DNA of 64,000 bases from CAVQBL01 sp963710715 (lineage in GTDB: Bacteria; Pseudomonadota; Gammaproteobacteria; DSM-16500). The stretch's first letter is position 1. Each line of letters begins with the position of its first letter. A program made the translations under genes and the position numbers. The DNA is taken from positions 21,678 to 85,677 of the forward strand of contig CAVQBL010000019.1 in assembly GCA_963710715.1 (NCBI GenBank), given 5' to 3'. Below the pieces are notes generated by a model, which saw only the letters and a list, made by a program, of their open reading frames with translations, did no database searches and had not been told where the DNA came from. This document shows, piece after piece, positions 13,391-21,588 of this stretch.

Positions 13391-14563
13391 CTAGACCCTT
13401 TCATAAACACGTTTATGATTTTCGATTTTTGCTAGCCTAAATTGTCCCGTACGATAACGTGGTATTTCACAATGACTGCCATCGTTAGGATATTCAAATA
13501 AAAAAAATGTCTCATATTCAGGATAAGTCAGCGTAGTACGATTTTGCAACATATCCTGATGAAATTGTGTATCCAACACTGCACGATATCCTGGTTGCAC
13601 CATGCCACTAAAATATTCTGCCACACAACCTGAACCGTAACTATAAAATCCTAGACGTTTATTGGCTAAATCTTCTGTCGCTAAATCCAATAATGAAGTT
13701 AACCCCACATATAACGAAGCTGTATAACTATTACCAATTTTACGACCATATTCCAAAGATCGTCCTACATGCTGTGTTAAAACATCGTCGGGCAACTTGT
13801 CATACGCATTAATTTTCGCTAAATGTTGATGGGCTTTTTCAACTAACCGTGTTACAGGCGTGTGATAGCAATAATAATCGTGATCCGCAAAATTGCGTTT
13901 TGATAATGCGCGATATTGTTGCCAAGATTTTTCTAACATCGTCAGATATAGCTTACTGGAATATTTACCTTCAACAAACGCAATATCAGAATAATTGGGA
14001 CGCCAAAAATCCATCACATTTTCTGTCACTACACCATACTCCGGCTCCAAGGCCAAAATTCGCGGATTGGCTGACAACACCATAGCAACTGCTCCACAAC
14101 CTTGCGATGACTCACCCGGCGTATTTAATCCATAACGTGCAATATCAGAAGAAATTAATAATACTTTTTTATCAGGATGCTGACGAAGAAAAGGCAACGC
14201 TAATTGTAAAGCCAGCGTTCCACCATAACATGCTTGCTTTAATTCAATAACGCGACAACGTTCTGGCAAACCCAATAAATCATGTACATAAATGCCTGCT
14301 GCTTTTGATTGGTCAATTCCAGATTCTGTTGCAAATAACAACATTTCAATTGCATTCGGATCAATGTGCCGAATAGCTCTTAATGCAGCATTGGCAGCCA
14401 TAGTGACAATATCTTCATCGGGTGGTGGCACTGCCATTTTTTGTTGGCCTAGACCCACAGAAAATTTCTCGGGATCAATGTTACGTGCCTGTGCTAAGCA
14501 TTCCAAATCAAGCGCATAATGCGATGTATAAAAAGCCAGCGTATCAATTCCTACTTTTAGCAC
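13391..14563 (-). CDS. mvaS: hydroxymethylglutaryl-CoA synthase
   Basis: 390 residues of the thiolase-fold HMG-CoA synthase family. The N-terminus is VGIDTLAFYTSHYALDLECLA, the glutamate motif is LLFATESGIDQSKAAG, and the nucleophilic cysteine sits in ELKQACYGGTLALQLAL. A later His lies in YYCYHTPVTRLVEKAH and the C-terminal motif is GFYSYGSGCVAEYFSG. It condenses acetyl-CoA with acetoacetyl-CoA to HMG-CoA, the first committed step of the mevalonate route. It sits 10 bases downstream of mvaA and 6 upstream of mevalonate kinase. The pathway is rare among gammaproteobacteria but occurs in Coxiella and Legionella relatives. Confidence 0.95.
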   Translation of the reverse strand: MLKVGIDTLAFYTSHYALDLECLAQARNIDPEKFSVGLGQQKMAVPPPDEDIVTMAANAALRAIRHIDPNAIEMLLFATESGIDQSKAAGIYVHDLLGLPERCRVIELKQACYGGTLALQLALPFLRQHPDKKVLLISSDIARYGLNTPGESSQGCGAVAMVLSANPRILALEPEYGVVTENVMDFWRPNYSDIAFVEGKYSSKLYLTMLEKSWQQYRALSKRNFADHDYYCYHTPVTRLVEKAHQHLAKINAYDKLPDDVLTQHVGRSLEYGRKIGNSYTASLYVGLTSLLDLATEDLANKRLGFYSYGSGCVAEYFSGMVQPGYRAVLDTQFHQDMLQNRTTLTYPEYETFFLFEYPNDGSHCEIPRYRTGQFRLAKIENHKRVYERV

Positions 14564-14573
14564 AATTTTCCCC

Positions 14574-15623
14574 TCACTCTGTCTTCTGGCGCTCCCATTT
14601 TACATGGCTTTTCATTAACTCACCCGGATTAGTTTGTGCCGCCAGTAAAGATAACTCGCCACATAATACAGCGGAAGCTGCAATAATTGCTAGACGCCTA
14701 GCATTTTGGCCTAACTCGCGTTCTTCCAAGCAACCTAATATACGTAAGTTTTCACGTACAAAATCAAATGTTTTACCACTACCCACTGTACCGACAATGA
14801 TATTGGGCAATGTCACAGAAAAATATAAATCACCTTCGCGAGTTTCTGCATAAACCATGCCTTGCGAACCTTCGATAATGTTGGCTGCATCTTGGCCCGT
14901 GGCTAAGTAAAAGCCCAACAGCATATTGGCGAAATGCGCATTTGCCGTACGCACACCTCCGGCAATAATATTACCAATCAAATTCTTTTTAATATTGAGT
15001 TGAACAATTTTTTCGGGCGTGGTTTTCAAGAACCGATGGCATAGTGCATGCGGAATAGTTGCTTCTGCAATCACATATTTACCCCGACCTAAAATACCAT
15101 TAACGGCTGAAGCCTTTTTATCCGTGCAATAATTACCGGAAACAGATACATAATTTAGCTGTGGAAAACGGGCATTTATCCATTCCAACAAACGATCCGC
15201 TGCCAATGTCACCATATTATGACCTGATGCATCACCCGTATTGAATTCAAAACGGAGAAAAATGAGAGTCCCCACCACTTGAAAATGCATATCAAGCAAG
15301 CGTGCATAACGACTGGTTTCAGCAATGATGGTTTGCATCGCTTCTTTATGTTGTTGAATATCGCTAACTGCTTTATAAGCATCAACTGCGCTCACCGCCT
15401 CTAATAAAACAGAACGCGTCATACGGTCATCCACAATCACAGCACGTATCCCGCCTGCGTGCGTACAAACCTTGGCACCGCGATGTGTAGATGGCCAAAG
15501 TGGCGTCTCAAAAGTCGCCAAAGGCAGCAAAACTTCGTCATTTATTTCGGAACTGATGATTTTAACAGGCCCCACTAAACGCATAGGGATAGTTGCAATT
15601 TGCTCTGTAGTTTGCCAGCGCAT
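14574..15623 (-). CDS. mvaA: hydroxymethylglutaryl-CoA reductase
   Basis: 349 residues of HMG-CoA reductase. Signature elements are the N-terminal IPMRLVGPVKI, the central SGNYCTDKKASAVNGILGRGK with the catalytic Lys, the GGVRTANAHFANMLLGFYLATGQDAANIIEGSQG block and a C-terminal LPNIIVGTVGSGK. It reduces HMG-CoA to mevalonate with NAD(P)H. There is no N-terminal membrane region, so the enzyme is soluble as in other bacteria. It is the first gene of the mva operon and is divergent from idi, with a perfect 23-base palindrome in between. A weak ribosome-binding site precedes the ATG. Confidence 0.93.
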   Translation of the reverse strand: MRWQTTEQIATIPMRLVGPVKIISSEINDEVLLPLATFETPLWPSTHRGAKVCTHAGGIRAVIVDDRMTRSVLLEAVSAVDAYKAVSDIQQHKEAMQTIIAETSRYARLLDMHFQVVGTLIFLRFEFNTGDASGHNMVTLAADRLLEWINARFPQLNYVSVSGNYCTDKKASAVNGILGRGKYVIAEATIPHALCHRFLKTTPEKIVQLNIKKNLIGNIIAGGVRTANAHFANMLLGFYLATGQDAANIIEGSQGMVYAETREGDLYFSVTLPNIIVGTVGSGKTFDFVRENLRILGCLEERELGQNARRLAIIAASAVLCGELSLLAAQTNPGELMKSHVKWERQKTE

Positions 15624-15670
15624 GAAGGTTGGTTTCCGTAATCTAAAGATGCGGCACGCGTCAATGTAAG

Positions 15671-15693
15671 ATCCTAGATTCGGAATCTAGGAT
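15671..15693. promoter_or_regulatory. perfect palindrome between divergent mvaA and idi (candidate operator)
   Basis: An 11-base arm (atcctagattc, 15671-15681) is repeated as an exact inverted copy (15683-15693) around one central base. It lies in the 80-107 base divergent intergenic region, immediately upstream of an A/T-rich -10-like stretch (aatataaaat) facing idi. No T-run follows on either strand, so it is not a terminator. A dimeric regulator controlling both halves of the isoprenoid cluster is inferred. Confidence 0.6.
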
Positions 15694-15730
15694 AATATAA
15701 AATGTGGCTCATTTTACTGGAAAACGCTTC

Positions 15731-16255
15731 ATGACAGCAATAGAACATGTCATCCTCGTGGATGAATATGACAATGAGTTAGGGGTTGCAGAAAAGCTAC
15801 AAGCCCATCGGGAAGGTCGTTGTCATCGTGCTTTTTCAATTTTTGTCATGCGTCAGCAGCCGCAGTTGGAACTGTTGTTGCAGCAGCGCGCAAGTGAAAA
15901 ATACCATTCACCCAATTTATGGACAAATACCTGCTGTTCTCACCCACGTCCGGGCGAAGACATGATAACTGCCGGCCAACGTCGCTTAAAAGAAGAAATG
16001 GGCATTGATATTACACTTAAGTCAATTGGGCATTTTCATTATATTGCGCATTTTGAGAATGGTTTAATAGAAAACGAATTTGATCATGTATTAGTTGGTG
16101 AATATAACAATGAAAAAATTGTTTTAAATAAAGAAGAAGTACAGAATTATCGCTGGATCTCGATTTCTGAGCTTAAAAAAGAGTTGCAACAACATCCGCA
16201 GATATTTACGCTGTGGTTGAAACAAGCTCTGGAAAAAGTTGAAAAATGGTTATAG
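15731..16255 (+). CDS. idi: isopentenyl-diphosphate delta-isomerase, type I
   Basis: About 174 residues from the ATG at 15731. A GTG nine codons upstream (15704) is possible, but the family begins near EHVILVD. The nudix-like fold carries the active-site cysteine segment TNTCCSHPRPGE and the Glu/metal segment QRRLKEEMGIDI, with EFDHVLVGEY and YRWISISELKKEL further on. It interconverts isopentenyl and dimethylallyl diphosphate. The gene is divergent from mvaA and shares its regulatory region, so the whole cluster is probably co-controlled. Confidence 0.93.
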   Translation: MTAIEHVILVDEYDNELGVAEKLQAHREGRCHRAFSIFVMRQQPQLELLLQQRASEKYHSPNLWTNTCCSHPRPGEDMITAGQRRLKEEMGIDITLKSIGHFHYIAHFENGLIENEFDHVLVGEYNNEKIVLNKEEVQNYRWISISELKKELQQHPQIFTLWLKQALEKVEKWL

Positions 16256-16367
16256 CCCGGCGTATTTTAGTTGAAAACAACCCTCGTGTTGTGTAGAATT
16301 TATACCAGATTATAATAAATGAGCTTTAAACTTCCGCTATTAAAACTATTTTTGAAAAGGTTTACAT

Positions 16368-17420
16368 ATGAAATCACACACTAAAATAATTGAATCATTA
16401 CGCGAGCTCGCAGAAATAAATAAGCCCGATGAACAGTTCAGCCTAGGCTGGTGTTATGAGAATGGCTTAGAAGGAGTTGAAAAAGATAGAAATACAGCGT
16501 TGAACTGGTATCGCAAGGCTGCTAAACAGGATTATGCACTTGCACAATGCCATCTCGGCGTTTGTTATGGGAATGATATCATTGAAGCTGACACTAAGGG
16601 TGAAAGGCCTACGGTAAAAAAAAATAAGGATGTGGCAAATTTGTTTCTTAAGGCTGCTAATCAGAATGATGCCGCTGCGCAATTCAATCTTGGTTTGTGT
16701 CATGATTATGGTTTAGGAGTTCGTACAAATTTTTCTGTAGCAGGCGAATGGTATCACAAGGCTGCTAAGCGACATTATGCGCCTGCGCAATACGCATACG
16801 GGCATTTCAAATCGATAGAGAATATGGAAACAGCGACAAATTTGTATCGTAAAGCTGCTGAACAGAATTATGCGCCAGCACAATGCACTCTCGGCCATCA
16901 TTATCAGCATGGCAATGGAGTCGAAAAAGATGAAAAACAAGCAGTGCGCTGGTATCGCAAGGCTGCCGAGCAAAATGATACGGATGCACAAGAACATCTC
17001 GGCGAGTGTTATCGGAATGGTATTGGAGTCGAGAAAAATGAAGCTAAAGCGATGGAGTGGACTCGCTTGTCCTCTTCTAATAGAACACAAAATACGGAAT
17101 TTTTTAAAGACAATAAAGGATTACTGAATAGCACTTTTAAAAATGTCCAGAATCGTATACAAACAGGACTCGCATCTGCACAAGACGCAGCAGTTGAAAT
17201 TTTTAATAACATACCCAATGGCAGACCTATAGGGCCTGACGCTAGCAAATATATAGTAGGATTTTTGGGAGTCAAAGATAGGGCAAGTTTAACTCGGGTT
17301 AAACGAGCTCATGATCCAAGATTATCAGGTGAAGAACTCACACGCTGCAAACGCAGAAAATTGGATGAAGACAAAGAAATCAACGATGTAAGTAGCGAAC
17401 AAAAACTTACCTTGACATAA
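16368..17420 (+). CDS. Sel1-repeat protein with F-box-like C-terminus, candidate effector
   Basis: 350 residues without a signal peptide. Residues 20-235 hold about six Sel1/TPR-like repeats with the pattern AQ.xLGxCYxxGxGVEKDxxxAxxWYRKAAxQ. The C-terminal 70 residues differ: DASKYIVGFLGVKDRASLTRV (about 290-310) resembles the F-box pattern of hydrophobic spacing with LxxLxxV. A basic cluster CKRRKLDED (about 327-335) looks like a monopartite nuclear-localisation signal. Sel1 proteins mediate protein-protein contacts; in Legionella relatives several are secreted effectors. Secretion, F-box function and nuclear targeting are all inference. The gene precedes the hipBA module and faces the same way. 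Confidence 0.8.
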   Translation: MKSHTKIIESLRELAEINKPDEQFSLGWCYENGLEGVEKDRNTALNWYRKAAKQDYALAQCHLGVCYGNDIIEADTKGERPTVKKNKDVANLFLKAANQNDAAAQFNLGLCHDYGLGVRTNFSVAGEWYHKAAKRHYAPAQYAYGHFKSIENMETATNLYRKAAEQNYAPAQCTLGHHYQHGNGVEKDEKQAVRWYRKAAEQNDTDAQEHLGECYRNGIGVEKNEAKAMEWTRLSSSNRTQNTEFFKDNKGLLNSTFKNVQNRIQTGLASAQDAAVEIFNNIPNGRPIGPDASKYIVGFLGVKDRASLTRVKRAHDPRLSGEELTRCKRRKLDEDKEINDVSSEQKLTLT

Positions 17421-17460
17421 TTATGCAATAAACTCACTCCTAATTTGGTTACTCTAAAAA

Positions 17461-17478
17461 TATTACTGATCGGTAATA
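17461..17478. promoter_or_regulatory. HipB-type operator 1 upstream of hipBA
   Basis: Inverted repeat TATTAC-tgatcg-GTAATA, with flanking A/T that extends the palindrome to about 26 bases. A near copy lies 50 bases on. E. coli HipB binds TATCC-N8-GGATA repeats upstream of hipBA, and the arrangement here is analogous, with different half-sites. Confidence 0.6.
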
Positions 17479-17510
17479 TTTTAATTGATTTTTCTTACGA
17501 TTAAATATAA

Positions 17511-17528
17511 TATTACTGCACGGGAATA
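17511..17528. promoter_or_regulatory. HipB-type operator 2 upstream of hipBA
   Basis: TATTAC-tgcacg-GGAATA, a second copy of the site at 17461 with one mismatch in the right half. The two centres lie 50 bases apart, about five helical turns. This copy ends 17 bases before the hipB start. Confidence 0.58.
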
Positions 17529-17545
17529 TTTTAGGTGCAGCAGTT

Positions 17546-17764
17546 ATGGGTAATGTAAAAAAGTGCGACTCAGCAGAAATTGGCAGAATAGTAAAAAGCA
17601 CCCGCAAAAAACTAGGGGTGACACAGCGGAGCTTAGCGCTGACATCCGGAACAGGGCTACGCTTTATTATCGAATTAGAACATGGCAAACCAAGCTGTCA
17701 GTTAGAAAAAGTTTTAACTGTCCTCAAGACATTAGGAATAAAACTGACCATTGAAGGTAAATAA
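17546..17764 (+). CDS. HipB-like helix-turn-helix antitoxin
   Basis: 72 residues with an XRE/HTH_3 fold: IGRIVKSTRKKLGVTQRSLALTSG with the recognition helix following, then RFIIELEHGKPSCQLEKVLTVLKTLGIKLTI. This short form is typical of antitoxins paired with HipA kinases. It binds its own promoter and neutralises HipA. Its stop is 2 bases before the hipA start, and two inverted-repeat operators lie upstream, which supports autoregulation. Confidence 0.85.
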   Translation: MGNVKKCDSAEIGRIVKSTRKKLGVTQRSLALTSGTGLRFIIELEHGKPSCQLEKVLTVLKTLGIKLTIEGK

Positions 17765-17766
17765 GC

Positions 17767-18942
17767 ATGACTAAAACTCTTGATATATATTTTCAGGAAA
17801 AAATCGTAGGACAATTAATACAAGATGAGCAAGGTGACATGAACTTTACTTATGCTACCAGCTGGCTTGAGGATCCGAATGCAATTAGAATTTCTTGTTC
17901 TTTACCATTACAAAAAGATACTTTTGAAAGAAAAGATTGTTATGCTTTTTTCGGCGGCATTTTACCAGAGGAAAATCAACGAAAATTAATTGCAAAAAAT
18001 CTTGGCATTAGCGCTAACAATGATTTCTCAATGCTAGAAAAAATTGGTGGCGAATGTGCAGGCGCATTATCATTTATTCCTGCTGGCGAAAAAATAAATC
18101 CGCAGAATAATGATTATCACGAGTTAACAGACACAACGTTACCTAACATACTACGAGAGTTACCCTTAAAACCTCTACTTGCAGGAGAACAAGGAATTCG
18201 TCTCTCGTTGGCAGGGGTTCAAGATAAATTAGCCGTGTATATTGAAGATGGGAAAACTTTTATCCCATTAAATAATGCGCCTAGCACACATATATTAAAA
18301 CCAGATCTTAATACACACGATGGCATTATCTTCAATGAAGCATTTTGTCTTAAATTAGCAAAACAAATTGGTTTATCAGTGGCAAAAGCAGACATAAAAA
18401 AAACGGAAGACATTCATTATCTACTCATAAAAAGATACGATCGGATTTTTATAGATCTAGGAAAAAATCCCAGAAAGATAAAACGAGTACATCAAGAAGA
18501 TTTTTGCCAAGCATTAGGTATAGCATCAAGAAATAAATATCAAAATGAAGGCGGACCTTCTTTAAAACAATGCTTCGACCTTATTAGGATGGAGTCATTT
18601 ACACCCGTCATTGATCTAGAAAAAATGCTTAATGCTGTTATATTTAATTATCTGATTGGAAATTGCGATGCGCACGGTAAGAATTTTTCGCTTTTATATC
18701 TCAATCAATTACAGCTTGCACCTCTATATGATTTAGTTTGCACGCTTTATTATGAAAATTTGAGCCAAAAGATGGCAATGAAGTTAGGTGGAGAATATCA
18801 AATTAATAACATTGCCATAGAAAATTTCGACACGTTGGCAGATGAAATAGGCTTCGCTAAACCCGAAGTTCGTAAACGCGTCTTTAAATTAATCGACGAA
18901 ATTCTTTCTTCATTATCTGCAATCGAAACCAGCAGCACCTAG
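17767..18942 (+). CDS. hipA: HipA-family serine/threonine kinase toxin
   Basis: 391 residues with both HipA halves. The N-terminal couple_hipA region (residues 1-105) ends with YAFFGGILPEENQRKLIAKNLG. The kinase core holds RLSLAGVQDKLAVY, the ATP-binding THILKPD, YLLIKRYDR, the catalytic loop NYLIGNCDAHGKNFSLLY and the metal-binding APLYDLVCT. Known HipA kinases phosphorylate glutamyl-tRNA synthetase (other HipT/HipA types hit other tRNA synthetases), giving growth arrest. Length and motifs look intact, so it is probably active. It forms an operon with the HTH antitoxin. Confidence 0.93.
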   Translation: MTKTLDIYFQEKIVGQLIQDEQGDMNFTYATSWLEDPNAIRISCSLPLQKDTFERKDCYAFFGGILPEENQRKLIAKNLGISANNDFSMLEKIGGECAGALSFIPAGEKINPQNNDYHELTDTTLPNILRELPLKPLLAGEQGIRLSLAGVQDKLAVYIEDGKTFIPLNNAPSTHILKPDLNTHDGIIFNEAFCLKLAKQIGLSVAKADIKKTEDIHYLLIKRYDRIFIDLGKNPRKIKRVHQEDFCQALGIASRNKYQNEGGPSLKQCFDLIRMESFTPVIDLEKMLNAVIFNYLIGNCDAHGKNFSLLYLNQLQLAPLYDLVCTLYYENLSQKMAMKLGGEYQINNIAIENFDTLADEIGFAKPEVRKRVFKLIDEILSSLSAIETSST

Positions 18943-19004
18943 TGCAAGAAAAAGTAGCAGATATTATCAAAACAAGATGCTTACATGTTGCGACAATGTC
19001 CAAA

Positions 19005-19120
19005 TCAAGCTTTCTCAAACATAGCCAACCGCAAACCAAATCCAATTAAAATCGTTCCCGTTATTTAACCCTCTCTGGTTTCCCATCACGTACCCATTTA
19101 AATGATAAAGGCCATGTGCA
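19005..19120 (-). pseudogene. LysE/RhtB-family exporter, 3' remnant
   Basis: On the minus strand a short frame reads ITGTILIGFGLRLAMFEKA and then stops at 19005. This matches the usual C-terminal helix of LysE-type amino-acid exporters. Upstream the frame is broken, and the rest of the roughly 200-residue protein is missing; the next intact gene starts within 200 bases. It is a gene relic, and the call rests on about 20 residues. Confidence 0.42.
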
Positions 19121-19178
19121 TTATTTAAAATTAGAAAAAGAAAAAGCTTCATCTTAAAAAAGATGTTCCTGGCGAATT

Positions 19179-19194
19179 AGGGTCTGTTTACATT
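19179..19194. repeat. end of a palindromic MITE-like element (relic)
   Basis: The 16 bases agggtctgtttacatt match the outer end of the 145-base palindromic element at 48121-48265 (with g for c and t for g changes) and the inverse of the fragment at 59953-59980. Only this end is present here. Confidence 0.4.
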
Positions 19195-19211
19195 CAATTT
19201 AAATGATTTGT

Positions 19212-21299
19212 TCAGCAAGGCGTAACACTATATACATATTCTGGAGCAAGTTCTTGTTGATGTCGAATTTTACTCTCTACCCAAAACAATAAGGCTCTAA
19301 AAGTCTTGTTGGGAGTATTGGTGAAAGTGGGACTGGCTCTAAACTTTTCTAACTCCGCCAATAAATTCTGATTAGACTCAAGTTCAAATGGTGCTAATTT
19401 TTTCAATAAATCTTCGGCCGCCAGATGAGATTGATTGCTTTGATAAAAAGAATTTTTTAATTGCCCATCGTGATAACACTCTACTAATTTTTTAACTTTT
19501 CCTAACAGAGAGCCGTGTGTCGTATCCCACACTGCAGAAAAATATTGATCACGTTTTACCGCCTGATGATAACATTCAAATAATTCTACTATGTAACCAA
19601 TATAGGTTGTATAAATACCGCTTGCTTGTTTCAAAGCAACTCGTGCTTGACGTTCAACGCAAGCTGGATAATCAATTTGATTAATCACTCTAAGAGTCAG
19701 TTGGTATTGCAACAATAATCTTGCACTATTGATCATATCGGCGAGTATCACCGGGTCAACTAAAGGTCCAACATTTGCTTCAGTGGGAATAGCATAGCAA
19801 AGAGCAGTATTTTTTTGCTCATCCCTCACAGTAGGATTAATATAATACTGCAACAAGGTTTTGAGTAAAAAATTATTTTTTTGTCGCACCGCCTTTATTA
19901 GAATGGTGTTACCATTATCATTATCATCTTGGTGATCAATATCAAAACCCAATTTCCACAAAACCGCTACCAGAGATGCAATTTCAGCTTCGCTCTGCAT
20001 CGCACAATTAATATCAGTAAACTTTCCATGACCACCTAGCTCACATACCAGTTGTAGATATTTGGTTTTCCCATTAAATACCATCAGCTCTGCCGCTTTA
20101 TATTTTTCCTGCTGAATCGAAGGTATTCTATTATCTTGGACTAAAGCGAATCGCCTAAGCAATTCTTTAAGTTCGTGGTCAAAAACTTTTATCTCCCGTT
20201 TACATATCCATAAAATATACTCAAGTAAGTGTCCTTGTGATTGTTGCTTCTCATCCCTTACACTAGATTTAATGCTTCGAAAATAATCGCTTTCTTGCAC
20301 AGCTTCTTGTTGAGCAGGCATTGCTGCAGGTTTTTTAAACTCTCTATCGCTATGAGCTGCATATATCTCCGCAATTTCTTGATGGTGTTGATTGAAGAAT
20401 CTCTCTACACGTCGAACATTGGAATACCCTTTTTGCTTCACATAGACATTCATCGCCTTAGTCTTAACCGAAGGTTTGCCAAATGATTCTTTTATAGATT
20501 CTCGTGTACTTGTTTCTATTTGAACTTTTGCTGCATATTTATTTCTATGTTGTTTTAATGTTTGAGACGGCTTAAAAGGATTACCACGCAAAACAGCAAC
20601 ATTCATATCAGGCTTTGTTTTATATCCTTCCGAATAATTTTTATTCTGAACGCCTTTACTCCACTTTTCTGGGAGCTCAAATGAGTAGTATTTTTGATAA
20701 ATGGAAGCAGCACGGAGATACATCCCTTGTATATTTATGCTCGCCCAACGTAGAGTCACATTTTTTAATAGCGCAGTAATATGATTTTCTCGCAAAGCAT
20801 CTTTCAGAATAATAAACGCATCATTCTTACAACCATGTTGATCACTCTGTCTTCGTCCTTTGCATTCATAAATATTTATTCGATGTTCATGATCGATACC
20901 ATTGATATCAGCAATAATATCTTCCTTAAACCCTTCGGTTGGCCCTAACGAATCAAGGATGATAATACTTTCTCGATTATCTTTTTTTTCATAAATCACT
21001 GGTACTGAGTGAATACCCGTTCTTGTTTGTACTCTGACGATAAACCCGACTTTAACGTGTCCCGATTTCTCTCTATACTCTGCAACAAGAGCGCTAAAAT
21101 TATCTCGGTTCTCGATATTGACTATGTTGACGCCATATTTTTCTCGATAATATCCAGCAAGTAAGCAAGCACCTTCCTTATTTGGGGTTGTTATTTTCAT
21201 TAACTCTAGCGGTGCAACCACCACGTTTTTCTTGAGCATCATTCCATCTTCTGACTCATCAGGATAAGTTTCAAAATAATCTTTTGAATCGAATGGCAT
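19212..21299 (-). CDS. CE-clan cysteine protease/acetyltransferase-like protein with ankyrin-like repeats
   Basis: 695 residues, no signal peptide. Residues 85-165 show the linear catalytic order of clan CE (Ulp1/YopJ): His97 in GIHSVPVIYE, Asp116 in IIILDSLG, Gln151 and Cys157 in RRQSDQHGCKNDAF. The His-to-acid spacing of 19 equals that of YopJ, and the Gln-to-Cys spacing of 6 equals that of Ulp1-type proteases; DSLG is typical of the latter. Residues about 440-520 hold one or two ankyrin-like repeats (NGNTILIKAVRQKNNFLLKTLLQYYINP, then DEQKNTALCYAI). The rest is helical and unrecognised. Clan CE members in pathogens remove ubiquitin or SUMO, or acetylate host kinases. A secreted effector is inferred from architecture and from the Sel1/F-box-like neighbour. 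Confidence 0.65.
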   Translation of the reverse strand: MPFDSKDYFETYPDESEDGMMLKKNVVVAPLELMKITTPNKEGACLLAGYYREKYGVNIVNIENRDNFSALVAEYREKSGHVKVGFIVRVQTRTGIHSVPVIYEKKDNRESIIILDSLGPTEGFKEDIIADINGIDHEHRINIYECKGRRQSDQHGCKNDAFIILKDALRENHITALLKNVTLRWASINIQGMYLRAASIYQKYYSFELPEKWSKGVQNKNYSEGYKTKPDMNVAVLRGNPFKPSQTLKQHRNKYAAKVQIETSTRESIKESFGKPSVKTKAMNVYVKQKGYSNVRRVERFFNQHHQEIAEIYAAHSDREFKKPAAMPAQQEAVQESDYFRSIKSSVRDEKQQSQGHLLEYILWICKREIKVFDHELKELLRRFALVQDNRIPSIQQEKYKAAELMVFNGKTKYLQLVCELGGHGKFTDINCAMQSEAEIASLVAVLWKLGFDIDHQDDNDNGNTILIKAVRQKNNFLLKTLLQYYINPTVRDEQKNTALCYAIPTEANVGPLVDPVILADMINSARLLLQYQLTLRVINQIDYPACVERQARVALKQASGIYTTYIGYIVELFECYHQAVKRDQYFSAVWDTTHGSLLGKVKKLVECYHDGQLKNSFYQSNQSHLAAEDLLKKLAPFELESNQNLLAELEKFRASPTFTNTPNKTFRALLFWVESKIRHQQELAPEYVYSVTPC

Positions 21300-21331
21300 T
21301 GCTCTAACCTCTATTGAAATAATCGTATTTA

Positions 21332-21510
21332 TGGGCGGACCTTACGCGTATTATACTCAGGAAACATTAAAAAATCCTTAAGAAACCAAAAACCCGACCT
21401 GCCAAAAAGAAGTCCTGAAAATAGTTAAAGATTGGCGCAAAGAAGCAAATTCTCTAGGGATATCAGCAAAAGAACAGGATCGCATGATGGATGCATTTAG
21501 AGTTATAACA
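21332..21510 (+). pseudogene. HipA C-terminal remnant
   Basis: The plus strand encodes GGPYAYYTQETLKNP, a stop, then KEVLKIVKDWRKEANSLGIS and KEQDRMMDAFR before a second stop. The last part matches the C-terminal helix pair common in HipA-type kinases (W...A...GIS..E...M..AF). There is no upstream kinase core; the preceding sequence belongs to the start region of the CE-clan gene. It is a relic of a second hipA-like gene and unlike the C-terminus of the intact hipA in this window. Confidence 0.42.
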
Positions 21511-21588
21511 TAACTTGTTAATTTTAATACCCGTAAAAAAATTGTTAACTCCGTTTTTTCCTTCAAGCGTGAACTTCGACGAATTATG

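Noticed and set aside
19212..21299. Direct assignment of this protein to the YopJ family.
   Set aside because: Only the four catalytic-type residues and their spacing agree; the DSLG context is closer to Ulp1-type proteases, so only the clan is named.
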